Shown piece after piece: positions 22,490-30,793 of a stretch of 42,886 bases of DNA (position 1 is the first letter of the stretch; each line of letters starts with the position of its first letter). The notes beneath the pieces were generated by a model. That model had not been told where the DNA came from and did no database searches. It was given only the letters and a program-made list of their open reading frames with translations. The position numbers and the translations under genes are program-made. The stretch is from Bifidobacterium breve. Its GTDB lineage: Bacteria > Actinomycetota > Thermoleophilia > Solirubrobacterales > Solirubrobacteraceae. The stretch spans positions 81,947 to 124,832 of the forward strand of contig CAMCVN010000002.1 of NCBI GenBank assembly GCA_945881845.1, read 5' to 3'.

Positions 22490-24148
22490 ATGGAACGGGA
22501 GAAGCTGCTTGAAAAGGCTGGCGGGCACGGCGTAAATCGCGTCGTATTCCGCGTCGTGCGCTTCTTCTTCCTGCCTTTCTTCCGCGTCTACTTCCGCCTC
22601 AGTACTCTCGGCCGCGAACACGTGCCAAAGAGCGGCGCGACGATCTACGCCTGCAACCACCGCTCGTTCCTCGACCCGTTCGTAATCAGTGCGCTCGGTC
22701 GCAGGCCGCTCTACTTCGTCGCCAAGCGTGAACTGTTCGAAAAGAACCGCTTCCAAACCTGGTTCCTCAACAGCCTTGGCGCCTTCCCGATCGACCGCGG
22801 CCACGGCGATAACGATTCGATGGAAACCGCGCTTCGGATCCTTGCCCGCGGCGACGGCGTGATGATCTTCGTTGAAGGAACGCGCGTGCGGCCCGGCCCG
22901 CTCGGCCACCCGCGCAGCGGAGTCGGCCGCCTAGCGCTGCAGAGTGGCGCGCCGGTCGTCCCCGTTGCTGTGATGGGAACTGAGAACGTGCGCCGTGGCT
23001 GGAAGATCTACCCGCGCAAGGTGACTGTCCGCGCCGGAGCGCCGCTGACCTTCCCGCAGGTAGAAGACCCGTCGCACGAGCTCGCCAAGTCGGTCGCCGA
23101 GCGCGTCTGGCCCTGCGTCGAGATGCAGTGGGAATCACTTGGCGGAACGGTGCCGCTTAGGCGCGTCGCCATCGTTGGTGCCGGCGGCTGGGGGACGAGC
23201 CTCGCAGTGGCGCTGGCGCGCTCTGGTGTTGCTGTTGAGCTCGGAACGCACACTGCGCAGCAGGCGACCGAGATCAACGCTGCTCGCATCAACGAGCCCT
23301 ACCTGCCGGGCGTAGAGCTCGGTTCGGAGATCAACATCGTTGAAGCCGCGCAGATGGACCTTCAGCACGCCGACGCGGTGCTGCTCGCCGTGCCGACCGG
23401 TGAACTTCCGGCCGTGATCGGCGCGATGGCGCCGAGGCTCGGTGCTGGCACCGGAGTTGTCGTTACCTCGAAAGGGCTCGTTCCCCCGTCGGGCGAGCTG
23501 CCAACGGCCTACTGCGCGGCGCGCATTGGTGGGCGACCGATCGCCTGCCTCGGCGGCCCCGGCCACGCGGCCGACGCGCTGGAGCACGGCGCATCACTCG
23601 TAATTGCGGGGGCCGACAAGGACTTCGTAGCGCGACTGCGACGAGCCTTCGCCGACGCACAGTTCGATCTCACCTTGACCGCTGATGTGACCGGCGTTGA
23701 ACTCGCTGGCGTGGCGACGAAAGCCGCCGTGCTCGCGGCGACTGTCGCAAGCGTCGCCGGGCCAAACGCGGCTGGAGCGGCGGCCGGCAAAGTCTTTTCG
23801 GAGGTCGCCAAGTACTCCGAGACGCTGGGCAGCAAACCCGAGAGTTGGACCGGACTGGCCGGGGTGGGCGACCTCGTCGCATCGGTCGTGGCCGCAGGCG
23901 GCCGCAACCGCCGCGCCGGAGAGATGCTCGCCGCGGGAGTATCAGCGCAGGAGATTCGGCCTGAGATTGGCCAAGTCGCTGAGGCACTCGACTCGTTGCC
24001 GTTGCTGGCGGAAGCTTTGGAGGCCGCCCACATTCGCGCCCCCGCCATCGCCGCGCTCGCCGAGGTGGTCGCCGGCCAGAGCGACGCAGCCAGCTTCGCC
24101 GAGTCGATCATCGAACCGCGCCGAGTGGTCGGCGCACGCGTCGTCTAA
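22490..24148 (+). CDS. Fusion of PlsC-type acyltransferase and GpsA-type glycerol-3-phosphate dehydrogenase
   Basis: A 552-residue two-domain protein. Residues about 20-215 form a 1-acylglycerol-3-phosphate acyltransferase with HX4D (His57-Asp62, 'NHRSFLDPF') and EGTR (129-132). Residues about 223-552 form an NAD(P)-dependent glycerol-3-phosphate dehydrogenase: 'VAIVGAGGWGTSLAVALA', SKG, Lys411 in 'GVATKAAVLAA' and 'GLAGVGDLVAS' followed by GGRNRR. The usual GPSFA motif reads GPGHA and the substrate motif N-T-x-A-A-x-x-x-R reads NAAGAAAGK, so this half is diverged. The fusion would join glycerol-3-phosphate supply and phosphatidate synthesis in one polypeptide. ATG 22490 gives the natural acyltransferase N terminus; the frame upstream is antisense to the neighbour. 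Confidence 0.9.
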   Translation: MEREKLLEKAGGHGVNRVVFRVVRFFFLPFFRVYFRLSTLGREHVPKSGATIYACNHRSFLDPFVISALGRRPLYFVAKRELFEKNRFQTWFLNSLGAFPIDRGHGDNDSMETALRILARGDGVMIFVEGTRVRPGPLGHPRSGVGRLALQSGAPVVPVAVMGTENVRRGWKIYPRKVTVRAGAPLTFPQVEDPSHELAKSVAERVWPCVEMQWESLGGTVPLRRVAIVGAGGWGTSLAVALARSGVAVELGTHTAQQATEINAARINEPYLPGVELGSEINIVEAAQMDLQHADAVLLAVPTGELPAVIGAMAPRLGAGTGVVVTSKGLVPPSGELPTAYCAARIGGRPIACLGGPGHAADALEHGASLVIAGADKDFVARLRRAFADAQFDLTLTADVTGVELAGVATKAAVLAATVASVAGPNAAGAAAGKVFSEVAKYSETLGSKPESWTGLAGVGDLVASVVAAGGRNRRAGEMLAAGVSAQEIRPEIGQVAEALDSLPLLAEALEAAHIRAPAIAALAEVVAGQSDAASFAESIIEPRRVVGARVV

Positions 24149-24173
24149 GGCGCGCGCGGGTAGGCTCTGATGC

Positions 24174-24698
24174 GTGGAGAAAGAGGAGCTAGACCGCCGC
24201 TTCAGCGACTGCTACCGCGATCACCTTCGCGACGTCTACTCGTACTCGTACTACCGCGTTGGCAACCATCACGATGCCGAGGATCTAACCGAGCAGACCT
24301 TCCTGCAGGCCTACCGCCACTTCGAGCGCGCGCTGGAGGAATCGAACGGCAGGCCGCTGCGGCCATGGCTGATCCGCATCGCCCACAACCTCGCCGCCAA
24401 CCTCTACCGCGACCGCTCGCGCAAGCCGCAGACGAACATCGATGCGATCGCCGAACCGGGAGCGCTGCACACGACCGAGCAGCTAGTGGAGGGGCGCGAC
24501 GAACTGCGCCGGATTCTCGAGTCCGTTCAGGAGCTGCCGGACGATCGCCGCGAAGCACTGATCATGCGCTTTGCGCTGGGAATGAACAACAAGGAGATCG
24601 GCCGCGCGCTCGACCGCAGCGAAGGGGCAACGAAGGTGCTGCTGCATCGCGCGATCAAGCAGCTCGAAACTCTCGTAGGCGAACCACAGGAGGCCTGA
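24174..24698 (+). CDS. ECF-type sigma-70 family factor
   Basis: A 174-residue factor with only regions 2 and 4. Region 2: 'YSYYRVGNHHDAEDLTEQTF' and 'LRPWLIRIAHNLAANLYRDR'. Region 4: 'ELPDDRREALIMRFALGMNN' then 'KEIGRALDRSEGATKVLLHR', a typical helix-turn-helix. GTG 24174 is 25 nt after the fusion gene's stop. The next gene, 4 nt downstream, encodes a protein with one central TM helix, possibly its regulator, although no zinc-binding anti-sigma motif is present. ECF factors direct envelope or stress regulons. Confidence 0.92.
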   Translation: MEKEELDRRFSDCYRDHLRDVYSYSYYRVGNHHDAEDLTEQTFLQAYRHFERALEESNGRPLRPWLIRIAHNLAANLYRDRSRKPQTNIDAIAEPGALHTTEQLVEGRDELRRILESVQELPDDRREALIMRFALGMNNKEIGRALDRSEGATKVLLHRAIKQLETLVGEPQEA

Positions 24699-24702
24699 GC
24701 AG

Positions 24703-25056
24703 ATGAGCAGCCAGCCAAACGGGATCGACCTTGAAGCACTGCTCGCGCAGGCACTGGCGCCGGTAGATCCTCCCGAGCACTTGGTGAGCGAGCTTGAGGA
24801 TCGCCTCAATCGAATCTCCGGCATCGCCGCCGATGAGCTCGATGCATGGGAGGCCGGCGCCTTCCATGACCCTCGCACCTGGGTGCGGCCAGCGACTGCG
24901 CTGGCCGTCGGCACGGCCGCGGCCGGCGCGGCAGCAGTGCTGGGCGTGCGCCGCCAGCGCAGCCGCCAGCAGAGCGCGGCAGCGGGGCCGGTCGTCTTCG
25001 CCCGCAAGGCGATTGACACGATCGGCAACGAAGTCACGCGGCGCCTAGGTCGCTAG
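24703..25056 (+). CDS. One-TM protein, possible partner of the ECF sigma factor
   Basis: A 117-residue protein. The N-terminal 50 residues are acidic and helical ('LVSELEDRLNRISGIAADEL'), followed by a single hydrophobic Ala/Gly-rich segment ('ALAVGTAAAGAAAVLGV') and a basic tail. Position and topology (cytoplasmic acidic domain, one TM) suit an anti-sigma or membrane-tethering partner, but there is no HxxxCxxC zinc motif. It begins 4 nt after the sigma gene stop. The function is inference from position. Confidence 0.65.
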   Translation: MSSQPNGIDLEALLAQALAPVDPPEHLVSELEDRLNRISGIAADELDAWEAGAFHDPRTWVRPATALAVGTAAAGAAAVLGVRRQRSRQQSAAAGPVVFARKAIDTIGNEVTRRLGR

Positions 25057-25100
25057 CCTCAGGCCGCAGACCGGGCAGCGAACCATCGCCTCCCGGCGCG

Positions 25101-25958
25101 ATTAACGGACGCCAGCCGATTACCTCCACCGCAACCACCTGCTACCGCCACCCCTCGCGTGAGACGGGCGTCTCCTGCTCCGGCTGCGGCAAGCCGATCT
25201 GCACCGATTGCATGACGCCGAGCCCGGTCGGGATGCGCTGCCCCGACTGCGCTACGCAGAGCGGCAAGGCGCCACGGCTGCCGGTGCTCAGCGGCCAATC
25301 CGACAAGCCGGTTGTGACACTGACGCTGATCGGGCTCTGCGTACTTGGCTACCTGCTATCCGGAGGATTCCCGTTTGGGAACGGGCAGACGCAGCTCTTC
25401 TACGACGGTGCGCTGGCGGCTGCGCCGATCGGCGCAGGCGGTCAGTACTGGCGCCTCGTAACCTCGGGCTTCCTTCACGCCGGGCTGATGCACCTCGCCT
25501 TCAACATGATCTTGCTTTGGTTCATCGGCTCGCAGATGGAACCGCAGCTTGGCCGCGGACGCTTCCTCGCGCTCTACGTCGTCTCACTGCTCGGCGGCTC
25601 GTTCGGCGCGCTGCTGCTCTCCCCGGACGCATTGACGGTCGGCGCATCGGGCGCGATCTTCGGCCTGATGGGCGCAGCGTCGGCGATCATCTACGCCCGC
25701 GGCGGCAACCCGCTGCAGAGTGGCATCGGAATGCTGCTCGTCTTCAACCTCGTCTTCAGCTTCGTGCTTTCAAACGTTTCGATCGGCGGCCATCTCGGCG
25801 GCCTCGCGGCCGGGGCTTTGGCTGGCGGCGCCTTCGTGATGGCCGAGCGACGCGGCCAGCCGGCAATCGGCTGGGCTGCCTGCGCGGCAATCGGCATCGT
25901 CGCGGTTGTCGGCTCGCTGCTGCTGGCGGCTGCTGCGACTCCGAGCTTTATCGGCTAG
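25101..25958 (+). CDS. Rhomboid intramembrane serine protease with N-terminal zinc finger; start uncertain
   Basis: Six-TM rhomboid core with the catalytic Ser in 'GASGAIFGLMGA' (Ser146 counted from ATG 25212) and the catalytic His in 'GGHLGGLAAG' (residue 194), plus 'HAGLMHLAFNM'. A Cys/His zinc finger ('CYRHPSRETGVSCSGCGKP' continuing to 'CTDCMTPSPVGMRCPDCA') precedes it, as in many actinobacterial rhomboids. The only ATG in frame, 25212, lies inside this finger and would destroy it. Between the previous in-frame stop (25014) and 25212 there is no ATG, GTG or TTG; ATT 25101 is a possible start. The stop overlaps the convergent dehydrogenase gene by 4 nt. Confidence 0.82.
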   Translation: MNGRQPITSTATTCYRHPSRETGVSCSGCGKPICTDCMTPSPVGMRCPDCATQSGKAPRLPVLSGQSDKPVVTLTLIGLCVLGYLLSGGFPFGNGQTQLFYDGALAAAPIGAGGQYWRLVTSGFLHAGLMHLAFNMILLWFIGSQMEPQLGRGRFLALYVVSLLGGSFGALLLSPDALTVGASGAIFGLMGAASAIIYARGGNPLQSGIGMLLVFNLVFSFVLSNVSIGGHLGGLAAGALAGGAFVMAERRGQPAIGWAACAAIGIVAVVGSLLLAAAATPSFIG

Positions 25959-27088
25959 CTCGCAGCTCGCCCGAGCTTGTCGGCGGCGAGCAAAGCCGCC
26001 TTGATCGCGTCGGCGCGAACCTCGAACGGTTCGTGGTGGCACGTTTCGCCAGGCGCGACGGTCGTCTCAGCGATCAGATTGAGCGCAGTCTCGTCGCCCG
26101 AGTCAATTCCAACCTCGGCCATTGTGATCGGCAGGCCGACCGTTCGCTGGAACTCAATGATCATGTCGATCTCACTCTGCGGCTGACCTTCGAGAATCAG
26201 TTGAGTGATCAGGCCAAAGGCGACCTTCTCGCCGTGGTAGTAAGCGTTGGCTGATGCGACGGCGCTCAGCCCGTTGTTAACCGAATGGGCGACCGCGAGC
26301 CCACCGCTCTCAAAGCCGAGGCCAGAGAGCAGCGTGTTCGCTTCGATCAGCCGCTCCAAGGCCGGAGTCACCTCTTGCGCATCCATCGCGGCGCAGGCGG
26401 CCGGCCCGTCAGCGAGCAGAATCTCGGCGCAGAGCTTGGCGAGACCGGTGCCGGTCGCCGTCGGCAGCCCACCAAGTTGGTTCGGCGCGCCGGACTCGCT
26501 GACGGTGCGCGCCTCGAACCAGGTTGCGAGTGCGTCGCCGATTCCCGAGACGAGTTGGCGCTTCGGTGAACGGGCGATCACTTCGCTGTCAACCAGTACC
26601 AGCGCCGGGTGGCGAGCGTAGAAGCGGTACTCGTCGACGGTGTCGTCTTCGTTGTAGATCACTGAGAGCGCGCTGCACGGAGCGTCGGTCGAAGCGAGAG
26701 TGGGGGTTTGGATCGTCGGCAGGCCGAGTGCGTCGGCGGCTCCACGCCCCGCGTCGCTCGCCTTGCCTCCTCCGGCGGAGACGACTGCGACGACCTCGTT
26801 TGCGCGACCAACCTCGGTCAAGCGGTCAATCTCGGCATTCGTGCACTGGCCTGCAAAGCGTTCGATTATCGGCTGCAGGTCTCGGGCAGGCAGCGTTTCG
26901 TTCCAGATCGGTGACAGTTGCTCGATCGCGTGGCTTCCGGCAACGAAAAGGATCGGCCCTCGGAACCCAAGCCGCTCCAGCTCTGCAGCCAGATCGTGAG
27001 TCGCGCCGGGGCCCTGCACGTAGCGCCCGGGGGCGGCGAAGACCGTCAACGGTCGCTGCTTGTTTGTTTCCGGAGAGCCGCCAGCCAT
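25955..27088 (-). CDS. Glycerol-dehydrogenase-like Fe/Zn-dependent alcohol dehydrogenase
   Basis: A 377-residue protein of the iron-containing alcohol dehydrogenase superfamily, closest in motif order to glycerol dehydrogenase: 'FAAPGRYVQGPGA' at the N terminus, the NAD site 'VVSAGGGKASDAGRGAA', 'PTLASTDAPCSALSVIY', and three metal ligands, Asp in 'GIGDALATWFEA', His in 'LAVAHSVNNGL' and His in 'YYHGEKVAFGL'. It would oxidise glycerol to dihydroxyacetone, linking to the glycerol-3-phosphate enzyme nearby (inference). ATG 27088 fits the family N terminus; the extra 70 codons upstream are antisense to the pterin dehydratase region. Confidence 0.9.
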   Translation of the reverse strand: MAGGSPETNKQRPLTVFAAPGRYVQGPGATHDLAAELERLGFRGPILFVAGSHAIEQLSPIWNETLPARDLQPIIERFAGQCTNAEIDRLTEVGRANEVVAVVSAGGGKASDAGRGAADALGLPTIQTPTLASTDAPCSALSVIYNEDDTVDEYRFYARHPALVLVDSEVIARSPKRQLVSGIGDALATWFEARTVSESGAPNQLGGLPTATGTGLAKLCAEILLADGPAACAAMDAQEVTPALERLIEANTLLSGLGFESGGLAVAHSVNNGLSAVASANAYYHGEKVAFGLITQLILEGQPQSEIDMIIEFQRTVGLPITMAEVGIDSGDETALNLIAETTVAPGETCHHEPFEVRADAIKAALLAADKLGRAAS

Positions 27089-27144
27089 CGGACCTAGGTT
27101 ACGGACGGCTACTCCGATGTCAAAAGGAGCTCTACACTTGCGCC

Positions 27145-27423
27145 ATGGATCGACTAGAGAACGACGTAATCGAAACAGCGATCGCCGAGGGCGAGTGGCG
27201 CCACGAGGACGGCGGCATCGTCCGCGACTACTCGCTGCCCAACTTTGAGTCGGCAATTCAGTTTGTCCACAGCGTCGCCGGCGTCGCCGAGGTGGCAAAC
27301 CATCACCCCGACATCTTCGTTCACGACTGGAACCAGGTACGGATCACCTGCAGGACTCACTCCGAGGGCGGCGTGACCGAAGCAGACCTCGCGTTGGCCA
27401 AAGAGATCGACGAGCTGGCCTAA
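27145..27423 (+). CDS. Pterin-4a-carbinolamine dehydratase
   Basis: A 92-residue protein of the PCD/DCoH family. The signature with the catalytic His residues is 'VANHHPDIFVHDWNQVRI', followed by 'THSEGGVTEADLALAKEID'. It dehydrates 4a-hydroxytetrahydropterin during aromatic hydroxylation, though no phenylalanine hydroxylase gene lies in the window; bacterial members also support molybdopterin or folate metabolism. ATG 27145 matches the family length; the open frame reaching back to 26524 is antisense to the dehydrogenase gene. Confidence 0.92.
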   Translation: MDRLENDVIETAIAEGEWRHEDGGIVRDYSLPNFESAIQFVHSVAGVAEVANHHPDIFVHDWNQVRITCRTHSEGGVTEADLALAKEIDELA

Positions 27424-27518
27424 CAATCGCTTTTCCGGCCTAGTGGCCGGTAGAGTGCGAGTTGATCATTAGTGCCTGACGACCTTCCGCGAAGTACCTC
27501 CCAACAGGTTCCGACGCG

Positions 27519-28826
27519 ATGACCGCGCTGTTAATCGCCGCGATCTTCGTGCTGGTAGCGGTCAACGGCTTCTTCGTTGCCGCCGAGTTCGCGCTGGTGC
27601 GTGCCAGCCGCGGCCGCCTGCAGGCTGAGGCCGAGGAGGGAGTTCGCGGCGCCGCTCGCGCAGCGGCGCAGCAGGATGACCTAAGCCAGTACCTATCGGC
27701 CTGCCAGTTCGGCATTACGCTCGCCTCGCTCGGCATCGGTTTCCTCGGTGAGCCGGCGATCGCGACGCTGCTCGAGCCGCTGCTCGGCGGCCCGCTCGCG
27801 CACGGCGCAGCGGTCGCGGCTTCGGTTGCGATCGCCTACATCCTCGTTACCTCGCTGCACGTGACCGCCGGCGAGCAGATACCGAAGATGTTCGCGATCG
27901 TCAAGGCAGAGCGTGTCGCGAGAGCTTGCGCTCGTCCGCTGAGCATCTTCGAGATCGTGATGCGCCCATTCATCGCCGCCCTTAACGGCGCCTCAAATGC
28001 AGTGCTGCGGCTAATGCGGATCGATCCGCAAGCCAGCCTCGACGAAGGTGGAACGCCAGACGATTTCAAGCTGCTGATCTCGCAGGCTCAAATTGGCGGC
28101 AAGCTCGACCCCGGCGAGGCGACGATGCTGGCCGGCGTCTTCCATCTCCACGAGCAGCAGGCGCGCCAGGTGATGACGCCGATTCCGGCAGTCGTGACGG
28201 TCGATGTGACCGACAATGTTGAGACGGCATTGCGCAGCTGCGTCAGCTCCGGTCATACGCGGCTCGTCGTGACCGAGGATCGCAGCGCCGAGCACGTGCG
28301 CGGAACCGTTCACGCCAACTCGCTGATCGCGCTCTACCTCGAATCAGGCGCAGAAGCGTCGATTGAGCCGCTCGTCCGCGACGCCGTGATCGTTCCCGAG
28401 ACGAAGCCGCTCGATGACCTGCTTGCCGACCTTCAGCGCGAGCGCTCGTCGCTGGCGGTCGTGATCGACGAGTACGGCCGCACGGCCGGGCTGGTAACGG
28501 TCGAGGACATCGTCGAGGAGGTCGTCGGTGAGATTGACGACGAGACCGACCCAACTTCGCGCTCGGTGCGCAAGCTCGCCAGCGGCGGTTGGTCGGTTAG
28601 CGGCCACGTTCCAATCTCCGACCTACCTGACTTCGGGATCGAGCTGCCGGCCGACAGCGACGCCTATAACTCGGTCGGCGGGCTCGTCTTCCACCAGCTC
28701 GGGCGGATGCCGCAGCGCGGCGACACGGTCAGCGTTGAGGGCTATCGCCTGCGCGTTGAGTCGGTGCGAGAGAACCGCATCACGGCCGTGCGCATCAGGC
28801 CGATCGCAGATCAGTCTTCAGCTTAA
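27519..28826 (+). CDS. CNNM/CorC-type (hemolysin C family) membrane protein
   Basis: A 435-residue protein with an N-terminal CNNM transmembrane domain (DUF21; 'LLIAAIFVLVAVNGFFVAAE', 'QFGITLASLGIGFLGEPAIA'), a pair of CBS domains ('MTPIPAVVTVDVTDNVETAL', 'LAVVIDEYGRTAGLVTVEDI') and a C-terminal CorC_HlyC domain ('YNSVGGLVFHQLGRMPQRGD'). Such proteins take part in Mg2+/Co2+ efflux or transport, the CBS pair sensing adenine nucleotides. Length and domain order are normal for the family. The start at ATG 27519 places the first TM helix at the N terminus. Confidence 0.93.
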   Translation: MTALLIAAIFVLVAVNGFFVAAEFALVRASRGRLQAEAEEGVRGAARAAAQQDDLSQYLSACQFGITLASLGIGFLGEPAIATLLEPLLGGPLAHGAAVAASVAIAYILVTSLHVTAGEQIPKMFAIVKAERVARACARPLSIFEIVMRPFIAALNGASNAVLRLMRIDPQASLDEGGTPDDFKLLISQAQIGGKLDPGEATMLAGVFHLHEQQARQVMTPIPAVVTVDVTDNVETALRSCVSSGHTRLVVTEDRSAEHVRGTVHANSLIALYLESGAEASIEPLVRDAVIVPETKPLDDLLADLQRERSSLAVVIDEYGRTAGLVTVEDIVEEVVGEIDDETDPTSRSVRKLASGGWSVSGHVPISDLPDFGIELPADSDAYNSVGGLVFHQLGRMPQRGDTVSVEGYRLRVESVRENRITAVRIRPIADQSSA

Positions 28827-28831
28827 GGCCA

Positions 28832-28867
28832 GAAAAATGGCCGGCCCGCTGGGGGAGCGGACCGGCC
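28832..28867 (-). terminator. Intrinsic terminator for the propeller gene
   Basis: A 12-bp stem with one mismatch (GGCCGGCCCGCT at 28839-28850 and AGCGGACCGGCC at 28856-28867) with a G5 loop. Read on the minus strand it is followed by CATTTTT, a U-tract, so it ends transcripts from the minus-strand gene at 29008-30639. On the plus strand no T-run follows. Confidence 0.65.
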
Positions 28868-29007
28868 GGTCAATCTGGGAGGAGGAACATTCTTGAGGAA
28901 CGTTCTGAATCCATGATGCATGAAGATCCTGAACGATCGCTAAAGAATTGACTCCGTAGTTGTTACGGATTTAGCTGCGTGTTTACCGACTACCTGCGCG
29001 ATTGGGC

Positions 29008-30639
29008 CTAGCCCGTCACTCCGGGCGTAATCGGTGGACACTTCGTGATTGACAGCGGAGAAACGGGCCGGCTGACGGTGGTCGAACACTTCTGCGGCTC
29101 GTAGACGATGATCGTGCCGCGCAAGGTCATCGTGTACCAGCGCCCTGCATAGGCTGGCTGAGCCATCCACCCTAGATCTGTCGGACCGTTGACGGCAGAC
29201 TGGGCGAGAGTCTTTCCAGTCGACTCGTCGACCCAGAGGACGCTTTCGGTCCAAGATCCGGTCTGCACTTGCGACGGGAAGTCGGAACTGAGGTACTGGG
29301 ACGACAGCACGCGGTTGTTCGATGGTCCAACTGCGGTGAAATAGTCGGAGGTGCGCCAATCAGGGCGGCTCCATTTGATCGCCATGCGCCCGGTCGATTG
29401 GTCGAGACGCACTGCGAAGACGCCACCCATCAGCATGTCCTGCATGAAGATCAAGCTCTTCTGAGGATCTGTCGAGAAGCTGGCGGGTGCGTTGCTGGTG
29501 AGGCCAGCGGGGATCGTCTTGCCCCACGGGCAGATGCGGTGAACATCGGCCGCGTTGGTCATCTTCACCGCAACCGCGCAGATCGGTACCCCCGGCGCTT
29601 TAACCGGAGGAGAGGCATTGTTGTTGAAGATCACCCACTTGCCAAGAGGGACCGGTGCGTCACCGGTGGTCTGCCCGGTCAAGAGGTACGGCGGCTGCCA
29701 GCCAGTGTCCTCGCGAAGGGTCTTGGTCTTCGGATCCCAAATTACTCGGACTCCACGGGTTGCCCCCGCAAGGTACATCTCCGTGTTGCCGTTCTTCGCG
29801 AGGAGAGTGGGCCGCGCTGCGATCGGTTGGCTTAGCTTTATCGCGGTGATGTTCTCCAACGTCACCGGATCGATCGCCACGACCGTGGTAACCGGCTGCG
29901 GGCCATATTGTGCGATGCAAGCAGACATCGCTTGGTTGCCCTGAACCGTGCAACCGGTCGAGCGATTCTGACTCTTCAGCAGGATCGTTCCTGTCGAGTC
30001 GGGGGAGATGGCGAAGCCATCGAAGTTCGCATCGATCGCGTCGCCGTCGAGGACCGGCTGCTCGACGGAGGCGGCAATCTTGCCAGTCTTCGGGTTGAGC
30101 TTGTAGATCGTGGGTCCGATTACAACATCAACCCAACCGCCCTTCACTACGGCGCCGCTGGGCGCAGCGATCCATTGCCCCGGCGCGATCGGAAGATAGG
30201 TGCGCCAGATCTGTGCACCTGTGGCCGGATTGAAACGCGCCACGTACGGGCCGGCGGTGTAGGAGGGAACCGGAAGGCCTGGGGAACCGCCGACGAGGAA
30301 GGCGGCACTTGGACCGCCTTGGATGATCAGTTGGATCTGCCCCGGGTAGACCGTCGGTGACAGGTACTGCGCCACCTGGAACTTGTTGCTCCTGATCTTC
30401 GCGCCCCCGGCGAACGTCGCGCATGGCTGGAGGCCGCTGTGGATCGCGTCTGTTACCTCGGGCGCGCCGATCGCTGGCGCGTAGTTCGTGAAGTTGTTGG
30501 CTGGGTCGGCGGCGTACGAGCGCATGCAGTCAACTTCCTTCTTGACTATTGATTGCGTGCTTGCGTCTGCGGACTGCACGGGTGTAATCGCGGCGGCCAA
30601 CAAGGCAGCAGCGACTAGGGGGGCGAGAAAACTATTCAT
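29008..30639 (-). CDS. Secreted PQQ-like beta-propeller protein
   Basis: A 543-residue exported protein with a Sec signal ('FLAPLVAAALLAAAITPVQS'). Repeated blade-like segments 'YVARFNPATGAQIWRTYLPI', 'TIYKLNPKTGKIAASVEQPV', 'VVAIDPVTLENITAIKL', 'VRLDQSTGRMAIKWS' and 'VLWVDESTGKTLAQSAVNG' match the PQQ/YWTD-type repeat (x-x-D/N-P-x-T-G-K-x-x-W). No PQQ-dehydrogenase catalytic motif is seen, so binding or scaffolding is more likely than redox catalysis. Several Cys pairs fit an extracellular location. It is transcribed alone; an intrinsic terminator lies downstream. Confidence 0.75.
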   Translation of the reverse strand: MNSFLAPLVAAALLAAAITPVQSADASTQSIVKKEVDCMRSYAADPANNFTNYAPAIGAPEVTDAIHSGLQPCATFAGGAKIRSNKFQVAQYLSPTVYPGQIQLIIQGGPSAAFLVGGSPGLPVPSYTAGPYVARFNPATGAQIWRTYLPIAPGQWIAAPSGAVVKGGWVDVVIGPTIYKLNPKTGKIAASVEQPVLDGDAIDANFDGFAISPDSTGTILLKSQNRSTGCTVQGNQAMSACIAQYGPQPVTTVVAIDPVTLENITAIKLSQPIAARPTLLAKNGNTEMYLAGATRGVRVIWDPKTKTLREDTGWQPPYLLTGQTTGDAPVPLGKWVIFNNNASPPVKAPGVPICAVAVKMTNAADVHRICPWGKTIPAGLTSNAPASFSTDPQKSLIFMQDMLMGGVFAVRLDQSTGRMAIKWSRPDWRTSDYFTAVGPSNNRVLSSQYLSSDFPSQVQTGSWTESVLWVDESTGKTLAQSAVNGPTDLGWMAQPAYAGRWYTMTLRGTIIVYEPQKCSTTVSRPVSPLSITKCPPITPGVTG

Positions 30640-30793
30640 CAGCTTCGCTTTCCGCCCGTCGACATGGGCGACGGGCCGTGTTCAAAAATTCCGCAAAAGC
30701 TTGTGGCGTTTTGGAGCAGAGCGACCGGCGCGCAATGCCGAGGGCAGTAACAGCCATCTGGTTTGCCGTGCCTACTCGGCGAAGTGCGCGCGC

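Noticed and set aside
26524-27144. Long upstream extension of the pterin dehydratase frame
   Set aside because: It is antisense to the dehydrogenase gene and Arg/Ser-rich without a domain; ATG 27145 gives the family length.
28836-28895. Tiny plus-strand ORF MAGPLGERTGRSIWEEEHS
   Set aside because: It overlaps the terminator hairpin and has no ribosome site.
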